Shown here piece by piece: positions 49,529 through 58,532 of a DNA stretch of 64,000 bases. Source of the DNA: UBA6054 sp963975575 (GTDB lineage Bacteria; Planctomycetota; Phycisphaerae; Phycisphaerales; UBA1924); NCBI GenBank assembly GCA_963975575.1, contig CAXBHL010000003.1:1-64000 (forward strand). The letters are read 5' to 3'. Each line of letters begins with the position of its first letter. The first letter of the stretch is position 1. Below the pieces are notes generated by a model that worked only from the letters and a program-made list of their open reading frames with translations, ran no database searches and was not told the DNA's origin. The position numbers were made by a program, and so were the translations under genes.

Positions 49529-49602
49529 GATCCCGTAGCTCAACTGGATAGAGCGCTGGCCTCCGAAGCCAGAGGTTACAGGTTCGAATCCTGTCGGGAT
49601 CG
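49529..49602 (+). tRNA. tRNA-Arg (anticodon CCG)
   Basis: 74-nt cloverleaf. Acceptor GATCCCG pairs with CGGGATC; D arm GCTC/GAGC; anticodon stem CTGGC/GCCAG with loop CTCCGAA (CCG at 49563-49565); T arm ACAGG TTCGAAT CCTGT. Reads CGG codons, frequent in this GC-rich genome. The 3' CCA is not encoded. Confidence 0.95.
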
Positions 49603-49608
49603 CTTGAA

Positions 49609-49641
49609 GAGCCCGTCGCGTCCGCGGCGGGCTTGTTCTTT
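49609..49641 (+). terminator. Terminator after tRNA-Arg
   Basis: Stem GCCCGTCGC / GCGGCGGGC with a 4-nt loop, followed by TTGTTCTTT. One mismatch in the stem. Confidence 0.7.
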
Positions 49642-49737
49642 GGCGAGGCTGGGGTGGGGCAGGACGGCTCGGGCTGGGGTGGGCAGGGGTGCGGGGCGGA
49701 TTTCGGTACGATGGCGGCGAACGCCGGGAGCCGCACC

Positions 49738-51591
49738 ATGACCACCGCACTGATCGCCGCCTGTCTGTTTTTCGTGGTTTCGTCGGGCGTCAGCGGGCCG
49801 GTAGCGGCCGAACCGGACGTCCCGCAGGCGGAACCGGACGCCCGCATCGCCTGGTGGGACGAGGCACGGTTCGGGATGTTCATCCACTGGGGGCTGTACG
49901 CGATCCCGGCGGGGGTGTGGGACGGAGCGCCGGTGCCGGGTGTGGGCGAGTGGATCATGCACCACGGGCGGATCCGTCCGGCGGAGTACGAGCCGCTGAA
50001 GGACCGGTTCAACCCCACGGAGTTCGACGCCGAGGCCTGGGTGGGATTGATGAAGGACGCGGGCTGCCGCTACTTCGTGATCACGACCAAGCACCACGAC
50101 GGATTCGCCCTGTTCCGCAGCGATGCGAGCGACTACGACATCGCGTCGACACCGTTCGGTGCGGGCAACGGGCGGGACATCATGCGCGAGCTGGCCGACG
50201 CGGCTCGGCGGGCGGGCATCCGCATCGGCTGGTACCACTCGATCATGGACTGGCACCACCCGGACTACCTGCCCCGGCGCGCGTGGGACGACCGGCCCGC
50301 GGAAGAGGCGGACTTCGAGCGCTTTAAGCAGTACCTGCACGCGCAGGTCCACGAGATCCTCACCAACTACGGGCCCATCGACATCCTCTGGTTCGACGGG
50401 GAGTGGGAAGACACCTGGACGCACGCGGACGGCGTGGAGTTGTACGATCTGTGCCGCGAAATCAGCCCGGGAACGATCATCAACAACCGCGTGGACAAGG
50501 GCCGCCGGGGAATGATGGGCATGACCGCCGAGATGGACGGAGACTTCTACCGGGGCGACTTCGGCACGCCGGAACAGGAGATCCCGGCGACCGGCTGCGG
50601 ACCTGGCGTGTACTGGGAGTCGTGCATGACCATGAACGACTCCTGGGGGTTCAAGACGGGCGACACCAACTGGAAGTCATCCACGACTCTCGTCCGCAAC
50701 CTGATCGATACGGCGAGCAAGGGCGGGAACTACCTGCTCAACGTCGGGCCGGACGCGGCCGGGCGGATCCCAGAGGCGAGCGAGGAACGGCTGCGGGCGA
50801 TGGGCGACTGGCTGGCGATCAACGGTGAGTCGATCTACGGCACGGACGCGAGCGTGTTCCCGAGGCTGGCGTGGGGACGCAGCACCACGCGGACGATGGA
50901 CGACGGCAACACCGCGATCTACCTGCACGTGTTCGACTGGCCGGAGGACGGACGCCTGCTCGTGCCCGGGCTGGAGAACCGCGTGCTCTCTGTTCGCGGG
51001 CTGCATCGGGACCGCATGATCCGGGTGGCCGGGGCGGAGCGATCGCCGAACGGGGTGGTCGTCCTGCTCAACGCCGACGCGTGGGACCCGCACGCCTGCG
51101 TGATCGAGATGGTGGTCGAGGGCCGGCCCCGGGTGGACGCCGACAAGGCGGACCTGGCATCCCGGGTCCGCGCGGGCGACGACGGCGTGCTGCGGCTCCA
51201 GCCAGCCGAGGCGACGATCGAGGGCCACGGCCCGCGCCTCGAGACCCAGCACGGCGAGGCCAACATCGGCTACTGGGCCAACGCCGACGCGAGTGTGGTG
51301 CACCGGTTCGTGGTCGACCACGCCGGGCGGTACGGGATCGAGATCCGCTACGCGCTGGCCCCCGACAGCGCGGGCAGCGCCGTCGCGCTGGTCTTCCGCG
51401 GCGCCGACGGCACCGAGCGGCGGGTGGCTTTCGAGCCGGAGTCCACCGGCGCGTGGTCGGCGTTCCGGACCGTGCACGCCGGGCAGGTCGATCTGCCCGC
51501 GGGCCGGGTGGACCTTCGGGTGGTGCCGCAGGCCAAGCCCGGGCAGGCGGTGATCAACCTGGGACCGATCACGCTGGAGCCGGACGCCTGA
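49738..51591 (+). CDS. Alpha-L-fucosidase (GH29), secreted
   Basis: 617 residues. Signal peptide 1-24 (LIAACLFFVVSSGVSGPVAA). The GH29 barrel (about 30-370) has the family start RFGMFIHWGLYAIPAG, KHHDGFALF, and DILWFDGEWE carrying the catalytic Asp nucleophile. TLVRNLIDTASKGGNYLLNVGP closes the barrel. A beta domain and a further 120-residue C-terminal sheet module (VVHRFVVDHAGRYGIEIRY), probably carbohydrate-binding, complete it. ATG 49738 has GGGAG at 7 nt, and TACGAT (49708-49713) is the likely -10. Function: removes fucose from algal-type glycans; suits a marine planctomycete. Confidence 0.9.
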   Translation: MTTALIAACLFFVVSSGVSGPVAAEPDVPQAEPDARIAWWDEARFGMFIHWGLYAIPAGVWDGAPVPGVGEWIMHHGRIRPAEYEPLKDRFNPTEFDAEAWVGLMKDAGCRYFVITTKHHDGFALFRSDASDYDIASTPFGAGNGRDIMRELADAARRAGIRIGWYHSIMDWHHPDYLPRRAWDDRPAEEADFERFKQYLHAQVHEILTNYGPIDILWFDGEWEDTWTHADGVELYDLCREISPGTIINNRVDKGRRGMMGMTAEMDGDFYRGDFGTPEQEIPATGCGPGVYWESCMTMNDSWGFKTGDTNWKSSTTLVRNLIDTASKGGNYLLNVGPDAAGRIPEASEERLRAMGDWLAINGESIYGTDASVFPRLAWGRSTTRTMDDGNTAIYLHVFDWPEDGRLLVPGLENRVLSVRGLHRDRMIRVAGAERSPNGVVVLLNADAWDPHACVIEMVVEGRPRVDADKADLASRVRAGDDGVLRLQPAEATIEGHGPRLETQHGEANIGYWANADASVVHRFVVDHAGRYGIEIRYALAPDSAGSAVALVFRGADGTERRVAFEPESTGAWSAFRTVHAGQVDLPAGRVDLRVVPQAKPGQAVINLGPITLEPDA

Positions 51592-51605
51592 TCACGCGGT
51601 CTTAC

Positions 51606-53708
51606 TCAGGGGCAGCCGTCGTTGTACAGCGCGATGTAGGCGGCCACGTCAAAGAAGTTGAACACGCCGAAGGGGGCGGCCAGGTCGGCGTCCGGGCTCT
51701 GGGCGTTGTACGCGCCGATGAAGGCGCTGAGGTCGAAGAAGTTCAGCTGGCCGTCGCCGTTGAGATCGGCGGGGCAGTCCGCGCATGCACCGGTGTCGAG
51801 CCACATGGCCCCCTCGGCCTGGAGCAGCAGCCGGTCCGTGCCCGCGCCCACAAACTCAAAGGTTCTGGTTCCGATCGAACCGATCTCGAGCATGTTGGCC
51901 GGGTCCGATGTGTCCACGAAGCGGATGCGGCCAAACTCGAGCTGGAGCGCCACGAGCCGCTCGCCGGCCACCGTGAGCGTGCCGGCATCGCCCCAGAGCG
52001 TGCCCGGTTCCCAGTCGATCATGCCGAGCAGGGCCGGGGCGGTCGGGTCGGACACGTCGATGGCGCGGAGTTGGCCCCCCAGCGGTCCGTAGTAAAAGGC
52101 GTACAGCACGTCCCCTTCGATCGCCGCCGTGGTGATCGGAAAGCCGCCCAGTTGGCCGACCACGGAGAGCGATGGGGCGGCGCTGGTATCGACGATCTGC
52201 ACGCCGTTGAATGACCGGCCGATGGCCAGGTGAGAGTCTCCCAGCGATGTCGCGCACATGATCGTTCCGGTGCCCGGCACGGTCGTGTCCGCGACGAGCA
52301 CGGGGGCGGCAGGGTTGGAGACATCGTGGATCTCGATGGTCGTGCCAGGGGCAATTCCGAAGACCCGGTTGTTCTGGTAGACCAACTGGCGGACCTGCGT
52401 GGGTATCGTGGCCGCGACGCCCGCGATGCGCGGGTCGGTCGGGTCGGTCACGTCGACGATGGTGAGCGGCTCGGTCGTGCTGGTCAGATATACGAAGCCC
52501 TCAGACATGCAAAAGTCGTGGTGGTCGCTGACATCGAAGGGCAAGTCGAGCGCGCCGAGGGGCGCTGCCGCCGCTCCGCCGTATGGATCGAGGATGTAGA
52601 GGCGCGTTGGTCCGAAACTCACCGGGGGCTTGACATACGCACCCAGCGAGCCGTCCGGCGCCATCGCGACTTGCGCGTCGGTCAGGCCGCTGCCGGCTCC
52701 GACACCGGAAGCCGGTGCGAGCGGTGATTCCAGGGGCGGATCGATCGAGACGGACGCCACGCCGCTCTCGCCCTGGGCGGTATAGCAGCGCCCGTTGCGG
52801 ACGTCGAAACCGTGCATCTCGGCGACGGCGTCGTGCAGTGTGGTCCCGACGAGGACGGGCTGGGTGGGGTCCGACACATCGAACGCGCGGAGCAGGTTCG
52901 TCTGGCCCAGGGACTGCGAGCAGTACAGCATTCCGGCGTCCGTCCGCAGTTCGCCCGTGATGCCGGGGATGGTTCCGATCACCGCGGGGCTGTCGGGGTC
53001 GCTCAGGTCGAGCACGTCGATACCGGCCCCATTCACGACGAACGCGACGCCGTCGCCCAGCGCGACGGACACCTGGCTTGTCACGCCCGGGGCTGATGAC
53101 CGCCAAACGGGCGCGCCCGGATCGGTGATGTCGACAAAGTCGACACCGTCAGAATGGGCGACGGCCACGAGCGAGCCCCGGATATCCACGTTCCAGACCG
53201 TGCGGCCGCCGGAGGGCGTGTACGACGCGAGCAGCGTCATCGTGCCGGTCGGGGGCGTCTGGACGATCTTCATGCCCTCGTTCCGTGCGGCGACCACGGT
53301 CAGGCCGTTGTCGTGGTCCACGTCCCAGCAGACGTCGGGGATGGCGACCCGGCCGAGGCTCACGGGGGCGGTCGGGTCGGTGACGCGGATGCGGCGCAGG
53401 CCCGCCGTCTCCGTGCCGACGAACACGACGTCCCCCGCGTGGACGATCGAGAGGAACCCGCCCGCGACGTAGACCGAGCCGATCGGGCCGTTCCCGCTGG
53501 CGGCGTCGTACACCGTCAGCCCCGCGAACATGTCGGCCACGAAGACCTTGCCGTCCGCGACGGTCACGTCCCGCGCTTCGTCGGACGCGGGAAAGACCAC
53601 CTCGAAGCGGTCGAAATGGCAGCGGATGCTGTCGGTGTCGGCGGAGGCGGTTTCGGCGAGTCCGACGGCGGCGATCACCGCGGCGACGGCAAGGGTGACT
53701 GTCTTCAT
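51606..53708 (-). CDS. Secreted LVIVD-repeat beta-propeller protein with GC-type dockerin tail
   Basis: 700 residues. Signal peptide 1-23 (VTLAVAAVIAAVGLAETASA). At least nine LVIVD-type blades recur, each ending like LRRIRVTDPTAPVSLG, VDFVDITDPGAPVW, LRAFDVSDPTQPVLVG and LTIVDVTDPTDPRIAG, so it should fold as one or two beta-propellers. The last 57 residues, CPAD to GCP, form the dockerin-like module: a canonical Ca-loop DLNGDGQLNFFD and a degenerate second loop (APFGVFNFFD). CAGGAG lies 8 nt before ATG 53708. Convergent with the fucosidase, 14-bp gap. Confidence 0.88.
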   Translation of the reverse strand: MKTVTLAVAAVIAAVGLAETASADTDSIRCHFDRFEVVFPASDEARDVTVADGKVFVADMFAGLTVYDAASGNGPIGSVYVAGGFLSIVHAGDVVFVGTETAGLRRIRVTDPTAPVSLGRVAIPDVCWDVDHDNGLTVVAARNEGMKIVQTPPTGTMTLLASYTPSGGRTVWNVDIRGSLVAVAHSDGVDFVDITDPGAPVWRSSAPGVTSQVSVALGDGVAFVVNGAGIDVLDLSDPDSPAVIGTIPGITGELRTDAGMLYCSQSLGQTNLLRAFDVSDPTQPVLVGTTLHDAVAEMHGFDVRNGRCYTAQGESGVASVSIDPPLESPLAPASGVGAGSGLTDAQVAMAPDGSLGAYVKPPVSFGPTRLYILDPYGGAAAAPLGALDLPFDVSDHHDFCMSEGFVYLTSTTEPLTIVDVTDPTDPRIAGVAATIPTQVRQLVYQNNRVFGIAPGTTIEIHDVSNPAAPVLVADTTVPGTGTIMCATSLGDSHLAIGRSFNGVQIVDTSAAPSLSVVGQLGGFPITTAAIEGDVLYAFYYGPLGGQLRAIDVSDPTAPALLGMIDWEPGTLWGDAGTLTVAGERLVALQLEFGRIRFVDTSDPANMLEIGSIGTRTFEFVGAGTDRLLLQAEGAMWLDTGACADCPADLNGDGQLNFFDLSAFIGAYNAQSPDADLAAPFGVFNFFDVAAYIALYNDGCP

Positions 53709-53946
53709 GGCTGGGCTCCTGCGGGTGTGCGTAGCGTGGGTCCGGTCGGGAAACACCCTGTCTCTCACAAGATACCGGCGGCGGCCCGTGGTCACCGGCC
53801 AAAATCGGTGAAATCCTTGTTATCAGGTGCGCGACCGAGGTGCATCGGCCTAGTCCAGTTGGAGGGTGCCGCCACGGGGAAGTGCTTGCGACGGCATAAG
53901 CGACGGTCCTGGAGGAGCCGTCGTCGCACAGGCGAGGGTGGCGGCA
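53709..53946. other. Intergenic region with a hairpin
   Basis: 238 bp between the propeller gene and nth with no gene. CGACGGTCCT-GG-AGGAGCCGTCG at 53901-53923 forms a stem with a one-base bulge and no U-tract. Confidence 0.5.
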
Positions 53947-54681
53947 TCAGGGCTTGGGGCAGTTTACCCCGAACTTCACGCAGATGGGGTGGTCATGCTT
54001 GCAGTTCGGCCGGGCGGTGCAGGCGTATCGGCCGTGAAAGACGAACTGGTGGCCCAGCTTGCTCCAGCGTTCGCGGGGGAACAGGGACATCAGGCGCTTC
54101 TCGACGATCGCGGTGTTGGTCTTCGGGTCGTCCACCAAGCCGAGCCGCCACGAGAGCCGCTGGACGTGCGTGTCGACCACGAACCCGACGTTGATGCCGA
54201 AGGCGTTGCCGAGGACCACGTTGGCGGTTTTTCGGGCCACGCCGCGGAGGGTGAGCAGATCTTCCATGTTCGAGGGCACTTCGCCGTCGAAGTGTTCGAC
54301 GAGGCTCGTCATCGACTCATGGATGCTCTTGGCCTTGCTGCGGAACAGGCCGATGGTCTTGATAAAGGGTTCGATCTTCTCGGGGCTCGCGTTGGCGTAG
54401 TCCGCCGGGGTCTTGAACGCCTTGAAGAGTTTGGGTGTGGCTTTGTTCACGCCGGCGTCGGTGGACTGGGCGCTGAGGATCGTGGCGATGAGCAGCTCGT
54501 GGGCGTTGGAGTGGACCAGTTCGCAGAACGCGTCGGGGTAGTGCTCGTCGAGCGCGTCGGCGATGCGGCGGGCGCGGGCCTTCTCGGCGCGGGTGGCGTC
54601 GGGCAGGGCGAAGGGGATGTCGCGCAGGCCTCGGGGGTTGTTCTTGCCCTTGGGATGGACGGCCTCGGCGGCGGGGCTCAT
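53947..54681 (-). CDS. nth: Endonuclease III (DNA glycosylase/AP lyase)
   Basis: 244 residues. HhH-GPD enzyme for oxidised pyrimidines. HhH motif LLTLRGVARKTANVVLG contains the catalytic Lys; VVDTHVQRLSWRLG contains the catalytic Asp. The C-terminal Cys set (YACTARPNC, HPIC, GVNCPKP) is there for a 4Fe-4S cluster, but spacing is C-x5-C-x6-C-x6-C in place of the usual C-x6-C-x2-C-x5-C. The N-terminus is extended by about 40 residues. Overlaps the preceding gene by 4 bp (ATGA). Confidence 0.9.
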   Translation of the reverse strand: MSPAAEAVHPKGKNNPRGLRDIPFALPDATRAEKARARRIADALDEHYPDAFCELVHSNAHELLIATILSAQSTDAGVNKATPKLFKAFKTPADYANASPEKIEPFIKTIGLFRSKAKSIHESMTSLVEHFDGEVPSNMEDLLTLRGVARKTANVVLGNAFGINVGFVVDTHVQRLSWRLGLVDDPKTNTAIVEKRLMSLFPRERWSKLGHQFVFHGRYACTARPNCKHDHPICVKFGVNCPKP

Positions 54682-55253
54682 GCGACGCGGTCCTTCCGGC
54701 CGCCCGCGAGCGACCACGCGCCCAGGCCGAGGGTGGCCAGCGTTGCGATGAAAGTGGCCGTCATGATCCGCGACGCGCCGGGGTGCTGGCGGCTGAAGGC
54801 CTCCTGGCGGATCACGGCGGCGTCGTTGTCGCCCGACGCCGCGGCGTCCCAATAGGCCCGCAGGTCGCGGTCCATCCGGGGGCCCTGGATCAGCAGGTGA
54901 TAGCTCACCAGCAGAAAGGCGGCGCCGAGCGCGGCCGCCCGGAAGAACCGCAGCCAGGACCTCGTCCGGTCACCGGCGAAGGTGGCCAGCATGAATCCCA
55001 CGACCGCCAGGAACGCGCAGACGAACTGGGCGATGTCGGTGATCACGAAGACCCGGGCCGCCACCCGGCCCGCGGCCAGCATCCAGTGCTCGCCGGTGTA
55101 TTCGGGGTAGGCCGCCAGCGTCGGGTCCAGGTTCCGCATCGTGGGAAAGGCGACGGCGGCCGCCACGCCGGCGCCGAACAACGCCCCGCACCACACGCCG
55201 ACGGCCGTCAGGTGCAGGGTTTCGCCGATTCGGTGGAGGGTCGGGTGGATCAC
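54678..55253 (-). CDS. DUF4149-like four-helix membrane protein
   Basis: 191 residues, four transmembrane segments (about 10-35, 70-90, 100-120, 165-182). Layout GETLHLTAVGVWCGALFGAGV ... F, with the small soluble loop between helices 3 and 4, resembles DUF4149. No function known. GTG at 55253 with TACCAT 5 nt upstream. The open frame could start elsewhere, but no better site exists. Cotranscribed with nth. Confidence 0.65.
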   Translation of the reverse strand: MIHPTLHRIGETLHLTAVGVWCGALFGAGVAAAVAFPTMRNLDPTLAAYPEYTGEHWMLAAGRVAARVFVITDIAQFVCAFLAVVGFMLATFAGDRTRSWLRFFRAAALGAAFLLVSYHLLIQGPRMDRDLRAYWDAAASGDNDAAVIRQEAFSRQHPGASRIMTATFIATLATLGLGAWSLAGGRKDRVA

Positions 55254-55258
55254 GGGTC

Positions 55259-55264
55259 ATGGTA
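55259..55264 (-). promoter_or_regulatory. -10 element, leaderless-type, DUF4149-like gene
   Basis: TACCAT, 5 nt before the GTG at 55253. Confidence 0.45.
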
Positions 55265-55294
55265 GCGATCGGGAACCCGGCGGCCGCGTTCTCC

Positions 55295-55300
55295 TATCGT
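55295..55300 (+). promoter_or_regulatory. -10 element, leaderless-type, 55307 gene
   Basis: TATCGT, 6 nt before the GTG at 55307. It moves the start 48 bp downstream of the first ATG in the frame (55259). Confidence 0.45.
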
Positions 55301-55306
55301 TGTGTC

Positions 55307-56083
55307 GTGCTGCAGGCTCCGGAAATCGCGATCGCGTTGTGCGGGCTGCCGGCCCGGCCCGGGCAGCCGTGGGGCAGCGCCACGCCGGACGCCTGCGTGT
55401 GGGTGCGTGAGCAGCGGGTGCGTGCGGTGGCCCTCGATGCGTCCCGCCCGGATGTCCGGGCCCGGGATCTCGGTCGGTCGGCCCGGCGGGATCTCTCCGC
55501 CATGCTGCGGCGGACCGAACTCGAACTGGCGGGCATCGATCTGTGGATCCCCCCCGAGCATTTCAATGACGACGCCAAGAGCCAGCGGGCGATGGACACC
55601 GTGTCCCAGACCGCGGCCCTGGCCGGCGAGTTGGCGCGGCTGGTGGGCGGGCGGTCCGTGCCGGTGGTGTCGGTGACACTCCCGGGCGGTCTGGATGGGC
55701 GGGTGCGTCGGGAGATCGGCGAGGCGGCCGACCGGCACGGTGCGGTGGTGGCCGATCACACGCCCGGAGCGATCCATGAGGGGGCCGGGCTGGGCGTGGG
55801 GGTGGATCCGGCGGCCTGCCTGCTGGCGGGCGAGTCCGCCGGCAAGCGCGCCGTCGCGGGCGGTCGGTCGGCGTATCTTCGGCTCAGCGATCTGAACGCG
55901 ACCGGCCGGTGCGGGGTCGGCGCCGAGGGGGCGAGGCTCGACCTGACGGCTTACGCCGGGGCCTGCCTGACGGTGGGGGGGCGATGGATCACGCTGGACA
56001 CCCGGGGCGTCGGCGATCCGGAGAGGGCGGCCGAGTCGGGCGTGTCCGCCTGGCGGGATGCGACGACGCTGCCGGGGCTCTGA
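55307..56083 (+). CDS. Conserved hypothetical protein
   Basis: 258 residues, soluble, no signal peptide. It has Gly-rich turns (GVGAEGARLDLTAYAGACLT, GGLDGRVRREIGEAADRHG) and regular alpha/beta alternation, compatible with a Rossmann- or RNase H-like fold. I cannot assign a family. One Cys-containing segment LCGLPARPG opens the protein. Starts 53 bp from the divergent DUF4149-like gene. Confidence 0.65.
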   Translation: MLQAPEIAIALCGLPARPGQPWGSATPDACVWVREQRVRAVALDASRPDVRARDLGRSARRDLSAMLRRTELELAGIDLWIPPEHFNDDAKSQRAMDTVSQTAALAGELARLVGGRSVPVVSVTLPGGLDGRVRREIGEAADRHGAVVADHTPGAIHEGAGLGVGVDPAACLLAGESAGKRAVAGGRSAYLRLSDLNATGRCGVGAEGARLDLTAYAGACLTVGGRWITLDTRGVGDPERAAESGVSAWRDATTLPGL

Positions 56084-56094
56084 GCGAGCGGTCA

Positions 56095-56589
56095 TCAACG
56101 GAACGGCGTGACGGCGGCGTCCGAGCGCAGATAGAGCGGATGCTTCGGGTACCCCTCCTTGGTGCGCGCCCAGCACATCGGCTCGCACACCCCGGAGAGC
56201 AGTTCTCTGACGGCGGCGTGGCGATCGCCGAGGCCGGCGTGGGTGCCCCAGCCGACCACGACCAGATCTGCCCGGGCGGCGGCCCGCCGGATCGCCCGGT
56301 CGTTGAGCGGACCGATCGGGTCCCCGTGCTTCTTCAGGGCGGCCGGCTGCGTGGAGCGCAGGGCGAACACGTTGACCACCTCCATGTGCCCGAAGCCCCA
56401 GCGTTGGGCGAAGCCCAGGCAGCGGGTCAGGGTCGGATCGAGCATCCTGGCGTCGGCGGTGGAGGGGTTGAGCAGGCAGAAACAGACCCGCCCGCCGGAG
56501 CGGGTCATCAGGCCCGGCTCGGCGTCCCATCGCCGGTGCAGCGTGTAGCGGTAGGTCCCGGAATCATCAAAGCTGGCCCATCCTCGCAC
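56095..56589 (-). CDS. DUF1643 family protein
   Basis: 164 residues. The family pattern is YRYTLHRRW, FCLLNPSTADARMLDPTLTRCLGFAQRWGFGHMEVVNVFALRS, then LVVVGWGTHA and KEGYPKHPLYL, all conserved in DUF1643. Function not known. GTG 56589 follows TACCCT by 6 nt. Convergent with the 55307 gene by 11 bp and divergent from the esterase. Confidence 0.9.
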   Translation of the reverse strand: MRGWASFDDSGTYRYTLHRRWDAEPGLMTRSGGRVCFCLLNPSTADARMLDPTLTRCLGFAQRWGFGHMEVVNVFALRSTQPAALKKHGDPIGPLNDRAIRRAAARADLVVVGWGTHAGLGDRHAAVRELLSGVCEPMCWARTKEGYPKHPLYLRSDAAVTPFR

Positions 56590-56595
56590 GGGGAG

Positions 56596-56605
56596 AGGGT
56601 ATGGT
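56596..56605. promoter_or_regulatory. Overlapping divergent -10 elements
   Basis: Minus strand TACCCT (56596-56601) serves DUF1643 at 6 nt; plus strand TATGGT (56600-56605) can serve the esterase. They share two bases, so RNA polymerase could not use both at once. Confidence 0.4.
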
Positions 56606-56654
56606 GGGCAATGGCCAAGGGTCCGCGGGCGTTGGGCCGATTGAGGAGAGCGAT

Positions 56655-57629
56655 ATGACGATCGTGCCGCTGCTGCTGAGCGTTCTGCTGACCGGGGCCC
56701 CCGGGCCCGCCCAGACCGAGGCCGAGACCCTGCCCGGACCGGTGACGATCGAGTCGTTGCTGGCCAAAGCGAATGACGAGCGGCCGGCGCCCAAGGTCAC
56801 GGTGCGGCGGGGCATCCGCTACACCGAACGGGAGGGCACGCCCGGGCGGCGCACCAGCCTGGACATCCACCGCCCGGATGGGCTCGAGGGACCAGCCCCG
56901 ATCCTGATCTTCGTGCACGGCGGTGGCTGGGCGATCGGCGACAAAGCCCTGGTCAACGCCAAGCCTCATTGGGCGGCCCGCAACGGCTGGATCTTGGTAA
57001 GCGTCAACTACCGCTTCTCGCCCTCGGTCGAGCACCCCGAGCACGCCCGGGACGTGGCGGCCGCGGTCGCCTGGGTGCACCAGCACGCGGCCGAGTTCGG
57101 CGGCGACCCCGAGCGCATCGCGTTGATCGGTCACTCGGCCGGGGCGCACCTGGCGGCGATCGTCGGTTGCGAGGAGTCGTTGCTCGGCGAGGTCGGCATG
57201 ACCACCGACCAACTCGCCGGAATCGTGCTGCTGGACGGGGCGGGCTACAACCTGCCGCGGCGGATGACCACGCTGCCGAAATCCGGCCAGTTGAGAGACA
57301 TGTACCACGGCGCGTTCGGGGCCGATCCGGACCTGTGGGAGCGGGCCTCGCCGACGCTGCAGGCCGGCCCTGAGGACGCGCTGCCGGCGCTGTTCGCGGT
57401 GCACGCGGGCCTGCGGGTCGAGTCGCGGGTCGAGTCACGCGAGCTGGCCGAGGCGTGGCGGGCATCGGGGGCACGGGCGGAGGTCTACCACGCGCGCCGC
57501 AAGGACCACGGCGGGATCAACAAGCAGCTCGGGCAGCCGGACGACGAGGACACGCCGCCGATCGAGGCGTTCCTGCGGTCCGTTTTCGGGCAGGACGACG
57601 GAGCGGTCCGCGCGCCCGGCGCGGACTGA
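56655..57629 (+). CDS. Secreted alpha/beta-hydrolase esterase
   Basis: 324 residues. Signal peptide 1-19 (TIVPLLLSVLLTGAPGPA). Oxyanion motif is VHGGGW, the nucleophile elbow GHSAGAHLA, and the catalytic His lies in RKDHGGIN near residue 290. Matches acetyl-esterase/BD-FAE-type enzymes (HGGG-x-W), perhaps acting on acetylated or feruloylated polysaccharide. ATG 56655 with TGAGGAG 7 nt upstream; the frame is open earlier but unsupported. Confidence 0.87.
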   Translation: MTIVPLLLSVLLTGAPGPAQTEAETLPGPVTIESLLAKANDERPAPKVTVRRGIRYTEREGTPGRRTSLDIHRPDGLEGPAPILIFVHGGGWAIGDKALVNAKPHWAARNGWILVSVNYRFSPSVEHPEHARDVAAAVAWVHQHAAEFGGDPERIALIGHSAGAHLAAIVGCEESLLGEVGMTTDQLAGIVLLDGAGYNLPRRMTTLPKSGQLRDMYHGAFGADPDLWERASPTLQAGPEDALPALFAVHAGLRVESRVESRELAEAWRASGARAEVYHARRKDHGGINKQLGQPDDEDTPPIEAFLRSVFGQDDGAVRAPGAD

Positions 57630-57638
57630 GCCGCCGGA

Positions 57639-58406
<768 letters not shown>

Positions 58407-58532
58407 TGGAGGACTCCTGCGTTGCTCGGTTGGGATCTGGGAACGTTCGGACGCGTGGCGATGAAAACCAGGACGGGTCGGGATTGTTGACGGGCGGGGG
58501 TGCCGGGTCATCCCCGGCACAGGGCCGTCGGA

